The notes beneath the pieces were generated by a model. That model saw only the letters and a program-made list of their open reading frames with translations, was not told the DNA's origin and did no database searches. Shown in pieces: positions 52,401 to 61,977 of a stretch of DNA of 64,000 nucleotides. The position numbers were made by a program, and so were the translations under genes. Positions within the stretch are counted from its first letter, which is position 1, and every line of letters begins with the position of its first letter. The stretch spans positions 295,434 through 359,433 of the forward strand of contig JABLUY010000006.1 of NCBI GenBank assembly GCA_013306675.1, read 5' to 3'. The stretch comes from Thraustochytrium sp. TN22. Taxonomy: Eukaryota > Sar > Bigyra > Thraustochytrida > Thraustochytriidae.

Positions 52401-52920
52401 GGACGTCTTGCGAGATTTGGACATGGACGGCCGCAGCGCGCGCGTGCTGCGGCTCGAGGTTCGCCGCGGCGTGGCGGGCAACTTCAGAGACAAGGTCATC
52501 CTGGAGGCCGCCGAGGAGTGTCCCGCAGATTTGGAGCAGCAGCAGCAGGAGCAGCGGCGGCGGCAGGATGGGGACGAAAAGGTGAGGCCGCCGGAGGCAA
52601 AGACACCTCCAAAGGCCGCAACGGTGCCCACAAGAGCGCCCGCAACAGCACCGGGGTCGGCGCCCGCGATGGCGCGGGCCAAGGCAGACAGCGACAAGAA
52701 GGCAGCTTCCGCCGTGGGGGCGGCGGGGCAGCAATCGGAGCACGAAGAGGCTGGCGCTGCCGGCCTCGCAAGCGTGCTGGGCGCTGCCGGCGTAGACCCA
52801 GCTGCCCTTGTAGCGGAGGTCCTACAGGACGTAGAGTTCCAATCGGCCCTGGGCGTGGCGCTGGCGCGCGCCCTGGGGCGGCTCACCGAGGGCAGCGACG
52901 GCGCAGGTAACCAAGGATAG
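49471..52920 (+). CDS. Secretory-pathway multi-PDZ acidic protein
   Basis: A 1,149-residue protein. It begins with a cleavable-looking signal peptide (LLAAALGLLVLAATLEL, residues about 6-22). Five PDZ-like modules are visible: 63-136 (GLGVGLGMRL), 246-326 (MSLGLKVGKREDGGLSVKAI), a degenerate one at 338-415, 827-906 (PLGLRMGKSKATEGFYVKEV) and 919-1005. Residues about 425-810 are a highly acidic Glu/Asp linker with a Val run from GGTGGT codons. The C-terminus is Ala/Pro-rich and helical. There is no transmembrane helix after the signal and no protease motif. The acidic region suggests calcium buffering or a lumenal scaffold, but this is only inference. The start ATG at 49471 directly precedes the signal peptide. 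Confidence 0.8.
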   Translation: MRARTALLAAALGLLVLAATLELRGAAAAAGFGDGDGGGDGGEDGVTVDGRCTRSVLFREGLGVGLGMRLKAMADGRVVVQNVKPRKPAAKLGVRSNEEIALIGGEPVAGLRMDDVTNLLRRVRAAHNGHVEIALFVPCPEPAPEEPIREDDDKGKVNDEAEGGDEEEVIAPPEPEAAEEAKAEEEEEEEEVLVSESVDEEPEGASEIPPEDVDPEARTVQVAELGPFPLDLDALPLLVTSPGDQQFVVWVRKCETMSLGLKVGKREDGGLSVKAINVAAWHDTELQVGDALASINNRAVPSGKALQAALQASPTDVTTVFARTLDSPDASVPPAAFVYYADLQRSSTVLLKGGRPVFEEWRGALRVVDASAFPAFANVRAGDLLLQTATTRFPSFDALQDQFAGPDPVRCLFLHGDPGSLVQSIVLGCPPSDRDESTEAGDAQELEHKSDAGGHERELSGQTGNIEPAVASADVEEAADREAPGAEHGDDISEKDDSEEVGEAEVDPSAEGAEEAGQNEDLVDETAQADDQRDDDDDQREDPESNQDGSQDVERQDKGSEEVNEVTEDDHVEGGEDLLHGEVSTKMEEAIAAAMPPEEGAVVEDDEDEDDDDEDDDDDDEGEVEENEGKEDDEEDDEEDDEEEEEDDGEEEEEVVVVVVVDEEEEGKNGEEDVFEENDKLEEEEKLETEAEAEEANELGNEGAPGNEDEPENEDEMDPAEMASSGFDREHGEGEEAEIDEGAEAPAEAIEVAPVEAVEEASDEADEDAPAEATEAAGSIAEEPLTNEPSEVLTPAEEDPVSEEASDEWDLGGLTAPDGAKVAEASFEVRSFKTCRTEPLGLRMGKSKATEGFYVKEVLNEAWLGTGVRVGDHVGLVNGEAVPDAETLRQALERDTEATTIEFRRALLHQRADDRALDFVVEVEARPMRVLQAFSWAAADSLRVESLDEEARALGLMEGDVIRAVDGAKVPHLAKFMDVLRDLDMDGRSARVLRLEVRRGVAGNFRDKVILEAAEECPADLEQQQQEQRRRQDGDEKVRPPEAKTPPKAATVPTRAPATAPGSAPAMARAKADSDKKAASAVGAAGQQSEHEEAGAAGLASVLGAAGVDPAALVAEVLQDVEFQSALGVALARALGRLTEGSDGAGNQG

Positions 52921-53021
52921 AGGTGTCGGAGTCTCAAGACTGAATCTGTCTGGCATTGGATAATTTAGCTTTCTTACTTGCTTTCATCGCACATTCACGT
53001 TGTCTCTCTTGAGAACTAAGG

Positions 53022-53306
53022 TTAACGGAAGAGGTACACGAGCATGGCGCCGGAGAGCACCGCGACCATGCCGGCCGGCATGAACTTGCCGCTGCGCTTG
53101 GCGCGCACAGACATGACGACCGTGAGCAGCGACGCGAGCACCTTGCAGTTAAAGTCGTGCGCCTCGACCTGCGTGGACGCCATGGCGAAGTACGCGCCAA
53201 TGCCGCCGCCGGCCAGCAGCGACATGACCGACCCGCGGCGCAAGAAGCCGACCAGGCCGCCGGCCGCCAGCGCCACGCCGTACGCCGCCACCACCGCGTC
53301 CGTCAT
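53022..53306 (-). CDS. TMEM14 / FAX family membrane protein
   Basis: A 94-residue protein with four short hydrophobic helices and the Gly-rich pattern of the TMEM14 (UPF0136) family: AAYGVALAAGGLVGFLRRGS, LLAGGGIGAYFA, LASLLTVVMSVRAKRSGKFM and PAGMVAVLSGAMLVYL. Animal TMEM14C acts in the mitochondrial inner membrane in haem synthesis; plant FAX proteins export fatty acids from plastids. Which applies here cannot be told from the sequence. Length matches the family. The gene converges with the PDZ gene, whose stop is 102 bp away. Confidence 0.93.
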   Translation of the reverse strand: MTDAVVAAYGVALAAGGLVGFLRRGSVMSLLAGGGIGAYFAMASTQVEAHDFNCKVLASLLTVVMSVRAKRSGKFMPAGMVAVLSGAMLVYLFR

Positions 53307-54728
53307 CCTCCCGCCGCTCGTGGTCGGCGCGGGCCGGGCGACCTCGCTAGCGGCAGCGCTCCGAGTCGCTCTGCCGGGGGTCGCCTCGAAACTTGAGTCA
53401 CAGGCGAGCCTCTCAGGCTCCTTCGACTGTCGCGCTGGCGCAGCGCGCCGCCGCCGCCCCGCGTCCGAGCTCGGGCGCGGGCGCGGGCGCGGGCGCGGGC
53501 TCCGAGTCCCGGCTTGGAGGCCTGCCTCGAGCCTCGAAAATTCGAATTTGAATTTTAAAATTAACCTGAATTCGGAGACGCCCGCGCGCTCGTACCCGGC
53601 GACCACGCCGGCGGCGGTCTGCGGCGCGCCCTCGCCGCGGCGTGCGCCCTCGCCGCGGCGCGCGCCACGCACACCCCACTGCGGGGGGGCTGGTCGCAGA
53701 GGCACGCGGCGCGCGCGGGGGGGACCACCCCGCCGCGTCCATTGGGACGTAGCGCGTGCAGCCGGAGGGGGCCGGCTCGCACACGTGCAGGACCCCCCCC
53801 GCGGCTGCGGGCAGAGGCGCGGGGGGCGCGGCGGAGAAGGTAGCGGCCAGTGGCGCGCGGGGGCGGCCGCGCGCCGCGAAGGGGGCGCGCGGGGCGGGCG
53901 CTGCGGGGCGCGCGCCGGGGGGGCGGCGCGGCGGGGCGGCCCAGTGGGGCGGCGCCCCTCGTGCGCGGGCCAGACCAGAATCGCAGGAGCGAGAGTCTCG
54001 CCTCCGCCGTCGTCGCCGCCGCGGTCGCGCGTCCGCGCAGGGCAGCGCAGGGCAGGGCAGGGCAGGCAGCGCAGGCAGCAGCGGCCAGGCGCTGGCAGGC
54101 GCAGGCGCGCGCAGCGCCGCGCCCCCCCGCGGCGCGCCCGCGCGTGGCCGTCCGAGCGCGCGCGGTGCCTGCGTGTGCATCGCATCCCTCGCTGCGGATC
54201 GAATCCACGTCCCGCCCGGCCGCACGTCCATCCATTCACGCTCGCTCGCGCCTTCGCTCGCGCCGTCGCTCGCTCCGCTCCGCTCGGCTCCGCGGCGCGC
54301 TCGCTAGCGGTGCGCTCGCTCGCTCGCTCGCGGCCTTGCGCGGCGCGGGTGGAGTCGCCTGGCGGCGAGACTCGCCTCGCCTCGCCTCGCCTCGCCTCGC
54401 TCGACTCGACTCGACTCGGCGCGCGCCTGTGTTTCCATTGCTGCATCGCGAGGGCTTCGCTGCGCTTGGCTGCTGCCCCCGGCGCCTTCCGGCGAGCCGA
54501 GCCGCGCCGGGTCGCCTCGCCTCGCCTCGCCTCGGCGAGCGCTCTCCCCGCGGCCGCCGCGCGCGCCCAGCTGACGCGCGCGCCGACCAGCGGCTCGAGC
54601 GGCGCCAGGCGTACATACCGTCTTTCTGAGGCACGCGCTCGCTCTCCACTCACGGACAGTCGTCCTCCGCTTTGCTCTTTCGAGGTACCGGCGCGCGCGC
54701 AGGGGAGGAGTTCTAACGTAGCTAGAGG
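53307..54728. other. GC-rich divergent intergenic region, 1.4 kb
   Basis: Upstream of the TMEM14 gene (-) and of G-alpha (+). It contains an AT-rich island GAATTTTAAAATTAACC-like at 53540-53565, long G or C runs around 53770-53930, CCTCGCCTCG and CGACTCGACT reiterations at 54370-54420, and CTCGCTCGCTCG at 54310-54330. Open frames are low-complexity shadows. No gene supported. Confidence 0.55.
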
Positions 54729-55793
54729 ATGGGCAACAAGCTGGGCGCCGAGGAGGCGCGGTCGAAGCGGCTGAGCCTGAGCCTGGCCAAGGCGCAAAAG
54801 GCGGAGCAGAAGAAGATCAAGCTGCTGCTGCTGGGCGCGGGCGAGTCCGGCAAGTCGACGCTGTTCAAGCAGATGCGGCTCATCTACGGCAGCGGGTACT
54901 CGGAGGAGGAGTGCGTCAAGCTGCGGCCGTTTCTGATCGGCAACCTGATCGAGGGCGCCATCGACATCCTGCACGCCGGCGAGGCGCTCGGCATCGACCT
55001 GGAGACCGACGAGGCCAAGGAGGCCGCGCGCGTGCTCCTCAGCCTGGACGATAAGCGCGACCTCACGGACGAGGTGGCCGGCGCCATCCAGACGCTCTGG
55101 GACGACCCTCAGTTCCACTCCATCTGGGACCAGCGCTCCCACTACCAGCTGCAAGACACCTGGAACGAGTACGCCGACGCGCTGCGCGCCTACCCGGAGT
55201 GGGGCGGCCCGAACTGGGTCCCGTCCAAGGACGACATCCTCAAGTCGCGCGTGCGCACCACGGGCGTCGTGGACGAGCAGTTCACCGTCAAGGACATTCG
55301 CCTGCGCATGCTCGATGTCGGCGGCCAGCGCAATGAGCGCCGCAAGTGGATCCACTCCTTCGAGGGCGTCACCTCGGTGATCTTCGTCGCCAGCCTCTCC
55401 GAGTACGACCAGACGCTCTTCGAGGACGCCAGCAAGAACCGCCTGCAGGAGTCGCTGGAGCTCTTCCACGAGATTGTCAACTCGCACTGGTTCGAGTCCT
55501 CGGCCATCATCCTCTTCCTCAACAAGGTCGACCTCTTCCGCGACAAGTTCATTGAGCGGGGTGTTCCGCTCAACGAGTCTGGGCTCTTCCCCACGGCCCC
55601 CGAGGCTCGCGACATTGACGCCGCGCTCGAGTGGTTCGAAGACATGTTTCTGGCGCAGCGCAATGACCCCAAGCGTCCCATCTACACGCACGTCACCTGC
55701 GCCACGGACACGCAGCAGATCGACACCGTCATGCGTCGTTCCAGCGAGCACGTGCTGCGCATGAACCTGCGTGGCTCCGGTGTCCTCATGTAG
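54729..55793 (+). CDS. Heterotrimeric G protein alpha subunit
   Basis: A 354-residue GTPase that relays signals from seven-helix receptors. All five G boxes are present: P-loop GAGESGKST (36-44), switch I RTTG (about 176-179), switch II DVGGQR (196-201), NKVD (about 265-268) and TCAT (about 322-325). The helical domain lies between the P-loop and switch I. MGNKLG at the N-terminus permits myristoylation of Gly2. The switch I Arg used for GTP hydrolysis is retained. The C-terminus GSGVLM lacks the Cys of Gi proteins, so pertussis-type ADP-ribosylation is not expected. Length is normal and there are no introns. It is the only G-alpha in the window; no beta or gamma subunit or receptor is nearby. 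Confidence 0.97.
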   Translation: MGNKLGAEEARSKRLSLSLAKAQKAEQKKIKLLLLGAGESGKSTLFKQMRLIYGSGYSEEECVKLRPFLIGNLIEGAIDILHAGEALGIDLETDEAKEAARVLLSLDDKRDLTDEVAGAIQTLWDDPQFHSIWDQRSHYQLQDTWNEYADALRAYPEWGGPNWVPSKDDILKSRVRTTGVVDEQFTVKDIRLRMLDVGGQRNERRKWIHSFEGVTSVIFVASLSEYDQTLFEDASKNRLQESLELFHEIVNSHWFESSAIILFLNKVDLFRDKFIERGVPLNESGLFPTAPEARDIDAALEWFEDMFLAQRNDPKRPIYTHVTCATDTQQIDTVMRRSSEHVLRMNLRGSGVLM

Positions 55794-56410
55794 ACGCGCG
55801 CGGTCGCTGCACTGTGCGCGTCCTCTTTCTCGTGCTTTGCGGCTGGCTGCGGCCGGCTGCGGTGGCGCGTGCTCTAAGGATGCGCCATTCTCCTGGCTTC
55901 GGTCGCACTTTTGCCTTCTCGTTCGAAGGCCAACCAACCAACCAACCAATCAACCAACGTACCTACCTTCTGCTGGCTGTCACCGCCGCCACTGCTGACT
56001 GGGTCTGACCTTACGTAACGCACATCCCAGCTGCCGACACGCCGCCGCTCGTTGTGTGTTCCTCTCCTCCTCCGCAAGCAAGCCTTTTGTTTCTCTCGCA
56101 ATTCGAGATCACCTCGTGTGCCACATGGCGCTCGAGGGACATGGTGGACAAGGAGAAGCCGCACAGCGTGTCTTTGCCGAACTTGTTGGCTCATAGCAAA
56201 TCAACAAAACCCTTTCGTCCCTTTGTGTGTGATGAAAACTCCACTTCACCTGAGAGTTCTTGGCAAACACGTACACGTTCGCACCTTTGCTACGAGGGTC
56301 ATGCGCATGTCGTGGAGAAGAACCCAAACAGCCCGAGCTTTCTCTGGGCGTGTGTCGGTGGCTTGTTTGGGGCGTGGGTCACCTTTCTTTTACGTTCAAC
56401 TTGTCAGGAC
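55794..56410. other. Spacer between convergent genes
   Basis: 3' region of G-alpha and of the exportin-like gene. An ACCAACCAACCAACCAATCAACC run lies at 55931-55955. A long plus-strand open frame entering the exportin gene is an antisense shadow. No gene seen. Confidence 0.6.
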
Positions 56411-59400
56411 TCAGGGGCCAAAGAGCGAGGTGACCCCGAGGTCCGCGGCGTCCGCGGCGTTGACCCACTGCGAGGCGCGGTCAAAGAAGGCGTGCTGTTC
56501 GCGCACCTTGCGCACATTGGCGTCACTGCTGTGCTGCTGCACGCGCGGCAAGCTCTGGATGTTGCCCTCAATGCCGTCGCGACGCGCCTTGGCCGTGTTG
56601 AGGCTGCTCGCAGCTGGATTAGGCCGCATGGAGGGCGGCTGGATTTCAAAGACGCACTTGCGCACGAACTCCTTGCAGCGCAGGCGGCGCGCCCTGTCCG
56701 TGGTGGCGCGCGCCATCTCGGCCTCGGCCGTCTGGATGTGCTCGGGTCGCAGGTTAGGAACGCCGTTGAGCAGGTGCTGGTGCACGCTCTGCAGGTGCGG
56801 GCGCGAAGCGTCAAAGGTGACGTTCTGAAAGTCCTCCGGCATGACGCCATTGGGCGCGCCAGCCAGCACCCAGGCGTTTACAAGCACCTGCAGGAGCGTC
56901 TGCACGGCGGCGTCGACCATGGGCGTGCGCGGGCGGAAGAGCGCTCCGAAGCAGGCGCAGAAGAGCTCGTTGGCCACGAAGCGGTGCAGGTTGGGCCGCG
57001 GCACGAGACAGGCGAAGAAGATCTGGCGCAGCAGGGTGGACGCGCGCGAGGCGCAGACCGCGTGCGTGCTGCCGAGGCAGCCAGCGAGCGAGAGCAGCAC
57101 GGGCGCCGCGACCTCGCCGCGGTCCAGCACGAGCGTGGCGAGCGCGGACGGCTGCACCTTGCGCGGGTCCTCCGTAAGCGAGTTGGGCTCCGTGACAAGC
57201 AGCGCATTCAGCACGTCAACCAGGCCGGCCGAGAGCGAGCGCAGCGTGGCGTCGCGAAGAATGTCGGACTGCTGGCAGCGTGGGCAGCCGCCGCAGGAGC
57301 GCGTCGTGCAGGCGGGCGCGGACTGCGCGGCCTCCTGGCCGGCGTCCGCCACGGCAAAGTCGATTGTCACGTCCAGAGTGGCAAACCAGTGGCTCGCGTC
57401 GATCGGGCCGGCCGGCAGCTCGCCGCGCAGCAGCGGCCAGCAGCGCTCCAGACGCATGAAGAGGTGGCTCACAAAGCGCTGCATGACCGGGAGCAGAAAG
57501 CTGGGCATGAGCTCCTTCGGACAGGACGCCACGACCGGCAGGACGAGGCCCTGAATGAGGCGGTACACGAAGCGGTCCTCCAGGACGTCCAAATTCCCGA
57601 GGATGGCCTCGCTGATCAGGTCTGAGGCCTGCGGAAGCGCAAAGACGCCCGAGCCGCGGAAGCGCGCCGCGCGGCCCACGCCCGAGTACAGCACCTCTCG
57701 CAGCTGGCTCATGGCGTGCAGCGACGGCAGGTTGTGCGCGCTATCGGGCCAGCTGCAGTTGGTACCGCCGAATTTGCCCATGAGCACGCGCATCTCGTCC
57801 GGGTGCACAAAGAGCAGGTCGCCGAACTGCTCGCGGCGCTTGCTGAGGCCGTGCAGCGCGCGGATCATGCCAAACATGTTCGGCAACAGGTCGCGCCAGT
57901 ACCGCGCGAAGGGTCGCTCGTGCGTGTCGCGGCCCTTGACGCGGCGCGCCATGGCCAGCAGCAGCGCCAGCGCGCGGCGCGAGGTCTGCAGCGGCCCATC
58001 CGGATCCTTGGTGCACGCGCGCAGCGCCGCAGCCAGGTTCTCCGGGGAGGCGGCCATTTGCGCCACCTCGGTGGAGCACCACTGGCGCAGCGGCTGCGCC
58101 ACAAGCTCGTCCACGAAGCGCGCCTGCTCCTCGCCGCTCGGCAGCGTGTTACTCACGACGACGAGCACCTCGTGCAGAGCGATCTTCTCTTGGTTCTCGA
58201 TGCGGTTGCCGCTTGAGTTGAGCACGTTGAGCACATTCTCGCAAAAGGCTGGCAGCAGCGAGGCCATGTGCGCGCGGATCTCCGGCGTCGATGCGTTGCC
58301 CTCGGCCAGCTGGGTGCAGATCTCCAGCAGCGCGCTGCCGGCGCGCTTGCGGATGCTGAGCGTCTCCACCGAGAAGGGCGCGCCGTTGGGTGGCTTCTCG
58401 GACGGCATGCAAAAGGTCGCGCACGAGAACATCTTGTTGAGCACGGGGAAGAGAAAGGTGGCCGGCCCGTCCGGCGCCGCCGCGTAACAGCTGCTGAGCC
58501 GCGAGAGCACGTGGAGCACGCCTATTGCGTCGCCCACCGCACGCTCGTTGCAGCTCAGCACGGCCTCCAGGAGGAGGCGCAGGTCCACGGCCGCCTGCCC
58601 GGCCGCGCTCCCGTCGCCCTGCGCACCAAGCTGGCTCAACCGCCCAAAGATGGCGAAGACCGCCTTGGGTATGTCCCGCACGATGCCGTCCACGAGCCAA
58701 ATGAGCGTGCCGGCCACAAAGGCCTGGCGCGGCGTCTCCAGCGTCTGCGAGGCCTCCCCGAGGTCGCCGAAGCTTGCGTCGTCCAGATGCACCGCAAGGG
58801 GGCGCGAGCCGGGCGGCAGCGCCGCGTCAGGCGGCGGCGCGGACGGCGGCGCGCACGCCAGCATGGCGCGCAGGCGCAAGAAGCGCATCGCGTGCGCCGG
58901 CGAGAGGTCCGCCAGGACGCGCATCACCATGACGGCCTGGGGCCGCGTCGAGTCCAGCGCAGAAGAAAAATCGTCGTGGTCGTCGTAGGCGTCCATGGCG
59001 AAGCCGGCGGCTGGCCACAGCGAGGACTCCGGCGCGAGTGGCGAGCCTAGGGCCATGACGTGGTCCGCCAAGCAGCGCCACAGAAGCACAATGCGCGCCT
59101 CCAACATGGCGCAGCCCGCGCGTGGCGGCGCAGACCCCGCGCCCCGAGAGGCGGCCTTGCTGTTGGCGGTTTCCTGCGCCGCCCAGGCGCGAGCCGCCGG
59201 GAGCCAGCCGTTAATGCAGGCGCTGCGCACGCGCAGGCTGGGCTGGCACAGCAGCTGCAGCTGCATCTCCACGATGCTCTGCAGCGCCTCCAGCGCGCGC
59301 GGCGCGTCGGCCGGGCGCCCGGCGTCGGCCTCGGCCAGTAGCTGGGCAAAGTAGCTTGAGGTGACCTGCACGGCGGCGCGCGCCACGTCCAAGTGCACCT

Positions 59401-60490
59401 CCTCGAGCTCCAGCAGCGCCTGCTCGGCCTGCTCGCCGCTGCCATCATTGGGTAACGCGAAAAGCGGCCAGACGGCATCCAATGCCGCGCACTCGCGCTG
59501 CGTCTCGACCAGGGCGCGCGTGGGCGCCAGGCCAAAGTCCACGCCGCCGCGCAGCGTGAGCGCTACGGCGCACGCGTAGCCCAGCATGTCGACGGAAGTG
59601 TTGCGGTCCGAGGTGGACTTTTGAGCCAGGCTCGTGACGCAGGCCCAGGCCGCCGCCTGCACGTCGCGCGCGCCCTCGCGCGGCGGAACGCCCGGGATGG
59701 GCCGCGTGAAGGCGTTGACAGCGCTGAGGAGCTTGTGGTTCACGAGCGACTGCACGGGCGCCGGGTCCGCCAACAGCGCCAGGGCGCCGAGTGTGGCGGC
59801 AGCCAGCGCCAGGTGGTCGTCCACCAGGTCAGCGCGGCCCTGCGCCGCAGCCTCGCGCGCACCAGCATGCGCGCGCTCCAAGAAGCGGAAGCAGAGCGCC
59901 AAAAGGTCCTCGAGCGCGGCGCGCAGGCCCTGCATGATGTCGGTACGGCGGTCCGCCGAGAGGTCCGTGTTGAAGTCCGAGTTGGTGCAGTCCTCCGTGA
60001 GGTCGCGAACCACGCGCAGGACGAGCTCGGCCTGCACGATGCTCTGCGTGGCGACAGACTCCAGCGCGCCCATGAGCGCGGGCCACTTTTGCGGCCAGGC
60101 GCGCTTGGCGAGCTCGACGAGGATCGACGACACCTTGCTCTTGATGAACTGAGCCTCGCGCTCGCGCAGGCCCCCGCGCAGCACCTCCAGCGCCGCGTCC
60201 TTGACACGCTCCTGGTCTGCCTCGCCCAGCTCGTTCCAGTGCCCGCGCACGGACTTTTCTGTGGCGCTGAGCGCGAAGAGCCGCACGTGCTCTGGCTGGT
60301 TCTCGCGCGACGCCATCGCGTACAGCATCAGGCCCTCTAGCGCGGCGCGTGGCCGGTGCGTGAACTCGTCCAGCACGCGCTGCGCCTGCCGCCGCACATC
60401 GTACCGCGTCGTCGGCTCGTACACGGTCTGCAGCGCCTGCACGAGCGCGCCGGGCTCGCTCGTGAAGCCACCGCTTTGCTGCGCCGCCAT
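56411..60490 (-). CDS. XPO5: Exportin-5-like karyopherin
   Basis: A 1,359-residue importin-beta superfamily protein, close in length to Exportin-5/HASTY (about 1,200), which carries pre-miRNA, tRNA and other double-stranded RNA out of the nucleus with Ran-GTP. The N-terminal Xpo1-like part shows HVRLFALSATEKSVRGHWNE, IKSKVSSILVELAKRAWPQK and WPALMGALES, matching the exportin-5 pattern of a conserved AKREWPQxWP block, followed by DRRTDIMQGLRAAL. The remainder is helical HEAT-like repeat. The start ATG has an ACCATGG context; the frame upstream is Arg/Ala-rich. Exportin-T or exportin-6 are less likely alternatives. Confidence 0.85.
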   Translation of the reverse strand: MAAQQSGGFTSEPGALVQALQTVYEPTTRYDVRRQAQRVLDEFTHRPRAALEGLMLYAMASRENQPEHVRLFALSATEKSVRGHWNELGEADQERVKDAALEVLRGGLREREAQFIKSKVSSILVELAKRAWPQKWPALMGALESVATQSIVQAELVLRVVRDLTEDCTNSDFNTDLSADRRTDIMQGLRAALEDLLALCFRFLERAHAGAREAAAQGRADLVDDHLALAAATLGALALLADPAPVQSLVNHKLLSAVNAFTRPIPGVPPREGARDVQAAAWACVTSLAQKSTSDRNTSVDMLGYACAVALTLRGGVDFGLAPTRALVETQRECAALDAVWPLFALPNDGSGEQAEQALLELEEVHLDVARAAVQVTSSYFAQLLAEADAGRPADAPRALEALQSIVEMQLQLLCQPSLRVRSACINGWLPAARAWAAQETANSKAASRGAGSAPPRAGCAMLEARIVLLWRCLADHVMALGSPLAPESSLWPAAGFAMDAYDDHDDFSSALDSTRPQAVMVMRVLADLSPAHAMRFLRLRAMLACAPPSAPPPDAALPPGSRPLAVHLDDASFGDLGEASQTLETPRQAFVAGTLIWLVDGIVRDIPKAVFAIFGRLSQLGAQGDGSAAGQAAVDLRLLLEAVLSCNERAVGDAIGVLHVLSRLSSCYAAAPDGPATFLFPVLNKMFSCATFCMPSEKPPNGAPFSVETLSIRKRAGSALLEICTQLAEGNASTPEIRAHMASLLPAFCENVLNVLNSSGNRIENQEKIALHEVLVVVSNTLPSGEEQARFVDELVAQPLRQWCSTEVAQMAASPENLAAALRACTKDPDGPLQTSRRALALLLAMARRVKGRDTHERPFARYWRDLLPNMFGMIRALHGLSKRREQFGDLLFVHPDEMRVLMGKFGGTNCSWPDSAHNLPSLHAMSQLREVLYSGVGRAARFRGSGVFALPQASDLISEAILGNLDVLEDRFVYRLIQGLVLPVVASCPKELMPSFLLPVMQRFVSHLFMRLERCWPLLRGELPAGPIDASHWFATLDVTIDFAVADAGQEAAQSAPACTTRSCGGCPRCQQSDILRDATLRSLSAGLVDVLNALLVTEPNSLTEDPRKVQPSALATLVLDRGEVAAPVLLSLAGCLGSTHAVCASRASTLLRQIFFACLVPRPNLHRFVANELFCACFGALFRPRTPMVDAAVQTLLQVLVNAWVLAGAPNGVMPEDFQNVTFDASRPHLQSVHQHLLNGVPNLRPEHIQTAEAEMARATTDRARRLRCKEFVRKCVFEIQPPSMRPNPAASSLNTAKARRDGIEGNIQSLPRVQQHSSDANVRKVREQHAFFDRASQWVNAADAADLGVTSLFGP

Positions 60491-60990
60491 GGTGCCCGCC
60501 GCTCGGACGGCGGCGCGGAGGCCGGAGCGCCGGCCGGGCGACGCAGCCGCCGACGCCGCCGCCGACGCCGCTGCGCCTGCCGCTCGCCCGCCCGCCCGCG
60601 CAAAGGCGAGAGCGAGAGCGCGAGCGCGAGCGCGAGCGCGAGCGAGAGCGAGAGCGAGTCTGGGTCCGGGAGCGAGAGGCGCCGCCGCGCGGCGCGTCCG
60701 AAAAGGATCCGGACGCGTCCGCGACGGCGCGGCGACGGCGCGCGTATTTTTCCATGGCGGCGCGACCGCGGTGGCCGCCGTCGCGGCGGCGGCGCAGCGC
60801 CGCTTCTGACAGCGAGCCAAACCCCAGCGGCGCGCTGCGGACGCCAGGCCGGCCAGTCGGCCCGCCCGCCCTCCCGCCCGCCCGCCGCTGCCGCTGTCTA
60901 AAGCAAGCGCCTGTGCGGCGCGGAGGCGGGGCCTGCTTGCGCAGGGGATCGAGCATCGCGTCGCAGCTGGGCGCGGTGCAGGGGCACGCC
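60491..60990. other. Divergent intergenic region
   Basis: Between the exportin-like gene (-) and the Ser-rich gene (+). GCGAGC/GAGAGC hexanucleotide reiterations lie at 60608-60658. An ATG at 60754 is in frame with the downstream gene and could be its true start. Confidence 0.5.
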
Positions 60991-61977
60991 ATGGACCCGA
61001 GGCGCCAGTACACGACGCGGGCGCAGACGCTGCTCACGACGACGGACGCGCGCAAGGCGTTCTGGCTGGAGAGCCGCGCGCTGCAGCGCATCCAGCCGTT
61101 CTCGCGGGAGCCGAGCGTGCTGGGCGTGGGGCGCGGCAGGACCTTCTACGATGCGGTGGACCTAGAGGCGCTCGCCATTTCGGAGCACGGCGCCGACAAA
61201 TATTTCAAGAAGCGCGACCAGCGCGACCAGCGCAAGCAGAAGGAGCGCGAGATGGCCGCAGCCATGAGCACGGCGGCGTTCGAGGCGCGCGAGGCCCTGC
61301 TCGCCAAGCGCAAGTTGCAGGAGAAGGAGAATGCGCGCGCCGAAAAGTCGCGGCGCACCTCGTCGGACCCGGCGTCCGGTGCTCCTGGTGCGCGTGCCGC
61401 GCTTGGCCCAGTCGCTAGCGCCAACGTCCCGGCGCCGCAGGCGGCGACGTCCTCGTCTTCGTCCTCCTCGTCGAGCGCAGCGGTCGGCGCCTCGTCCTCG
61501 TCTTCTTCCTCCTCCTCCTCCGCCTCGACGGCGGCGGCGACGGCGGCTGCCAAGGCCAAAGCGCTCGAGGAAGCTGCGGGCTACGAGTTGAACGCACGGA
61601 CGCGCGCCAACGTGATCAAGGTGCTGCGATCGCAGCTCCGGCATATGCTGACCAAGGGTCTCAACCTGAGCCAGGCCGGCCATCCGGCGCCCGTCAAGGT
61701 GGAGGCCACCTGCGTGCTCCCTGAGGTCTTCGCCTCACTCATGGGGACGCCGGAGGACCCGACGCTCAAGACCTTTGTGAAGCGCGGCCAGTCCATCACA
61801 GTCCAGACGGACTGCCAGACCCTCCTCCAGTGCTCCTTCACCGATATCACCAGGAACATTGGCGGCGCCGACTGGGTGCTGGAGCAGGGCTACCTCGAGG
61901 TCCAGTATCTGCCGTCGCGCTACCTTCTCAAGATCAAGGGCCACACCGACCACTCACCCAACATGTATCACATGTGA
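60991..61977 (+). CDS. Hypothetical Ser/Ala-rich protein
   Basis: A 328-residue protein of unknown function. The N-terminal 90 residues include RTFYDAVDLEALAISEHGAD and a basic YFKKRDQRDQRKQKERE helix; a poly-Ser/Ala linker (about 150-190) follows. The C-terminal ~130 residues look folded (ARTRANVIKVLRSQLRHML, VLPEVFASLMG, YLPSRYLLKIKG). The basic helix suggests a nuclear or nucleic-acid-associated protein, but I recognise no family. The start was chosen for the GCCATGG context; the ATG at 60754 would add 79 Arg/Pro-rich residues. Confidence 0.68.
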   Translation: MDPRRQYTTRAQTLLTTTDARKAFWLESRALQRIQPFSREPSVLGVGRGRTFYDAVDLEALAISEHGADKYFKKRDQRDQRKQKEREMAAAMSTAAFEAREALLAKRKLQEKENARAEKSRRTSSDPASGAPGARAALGPVASANVPAPQAATSSSSSSSSSAAVGASSSSSSSSSSASTAAATAAAKAKALEEAAGYELNARTRANVIKVLRSQLRHMLTKGLNLSQAGHPAPVKVEATCVLPEVFASLMGTPEDPTLKTFVKRGQSITVQTDCQTLLQCSFTDITRNIGGADWVLEQGYLEVQYLPSRYLLKIKGHTDHSPNMYHM

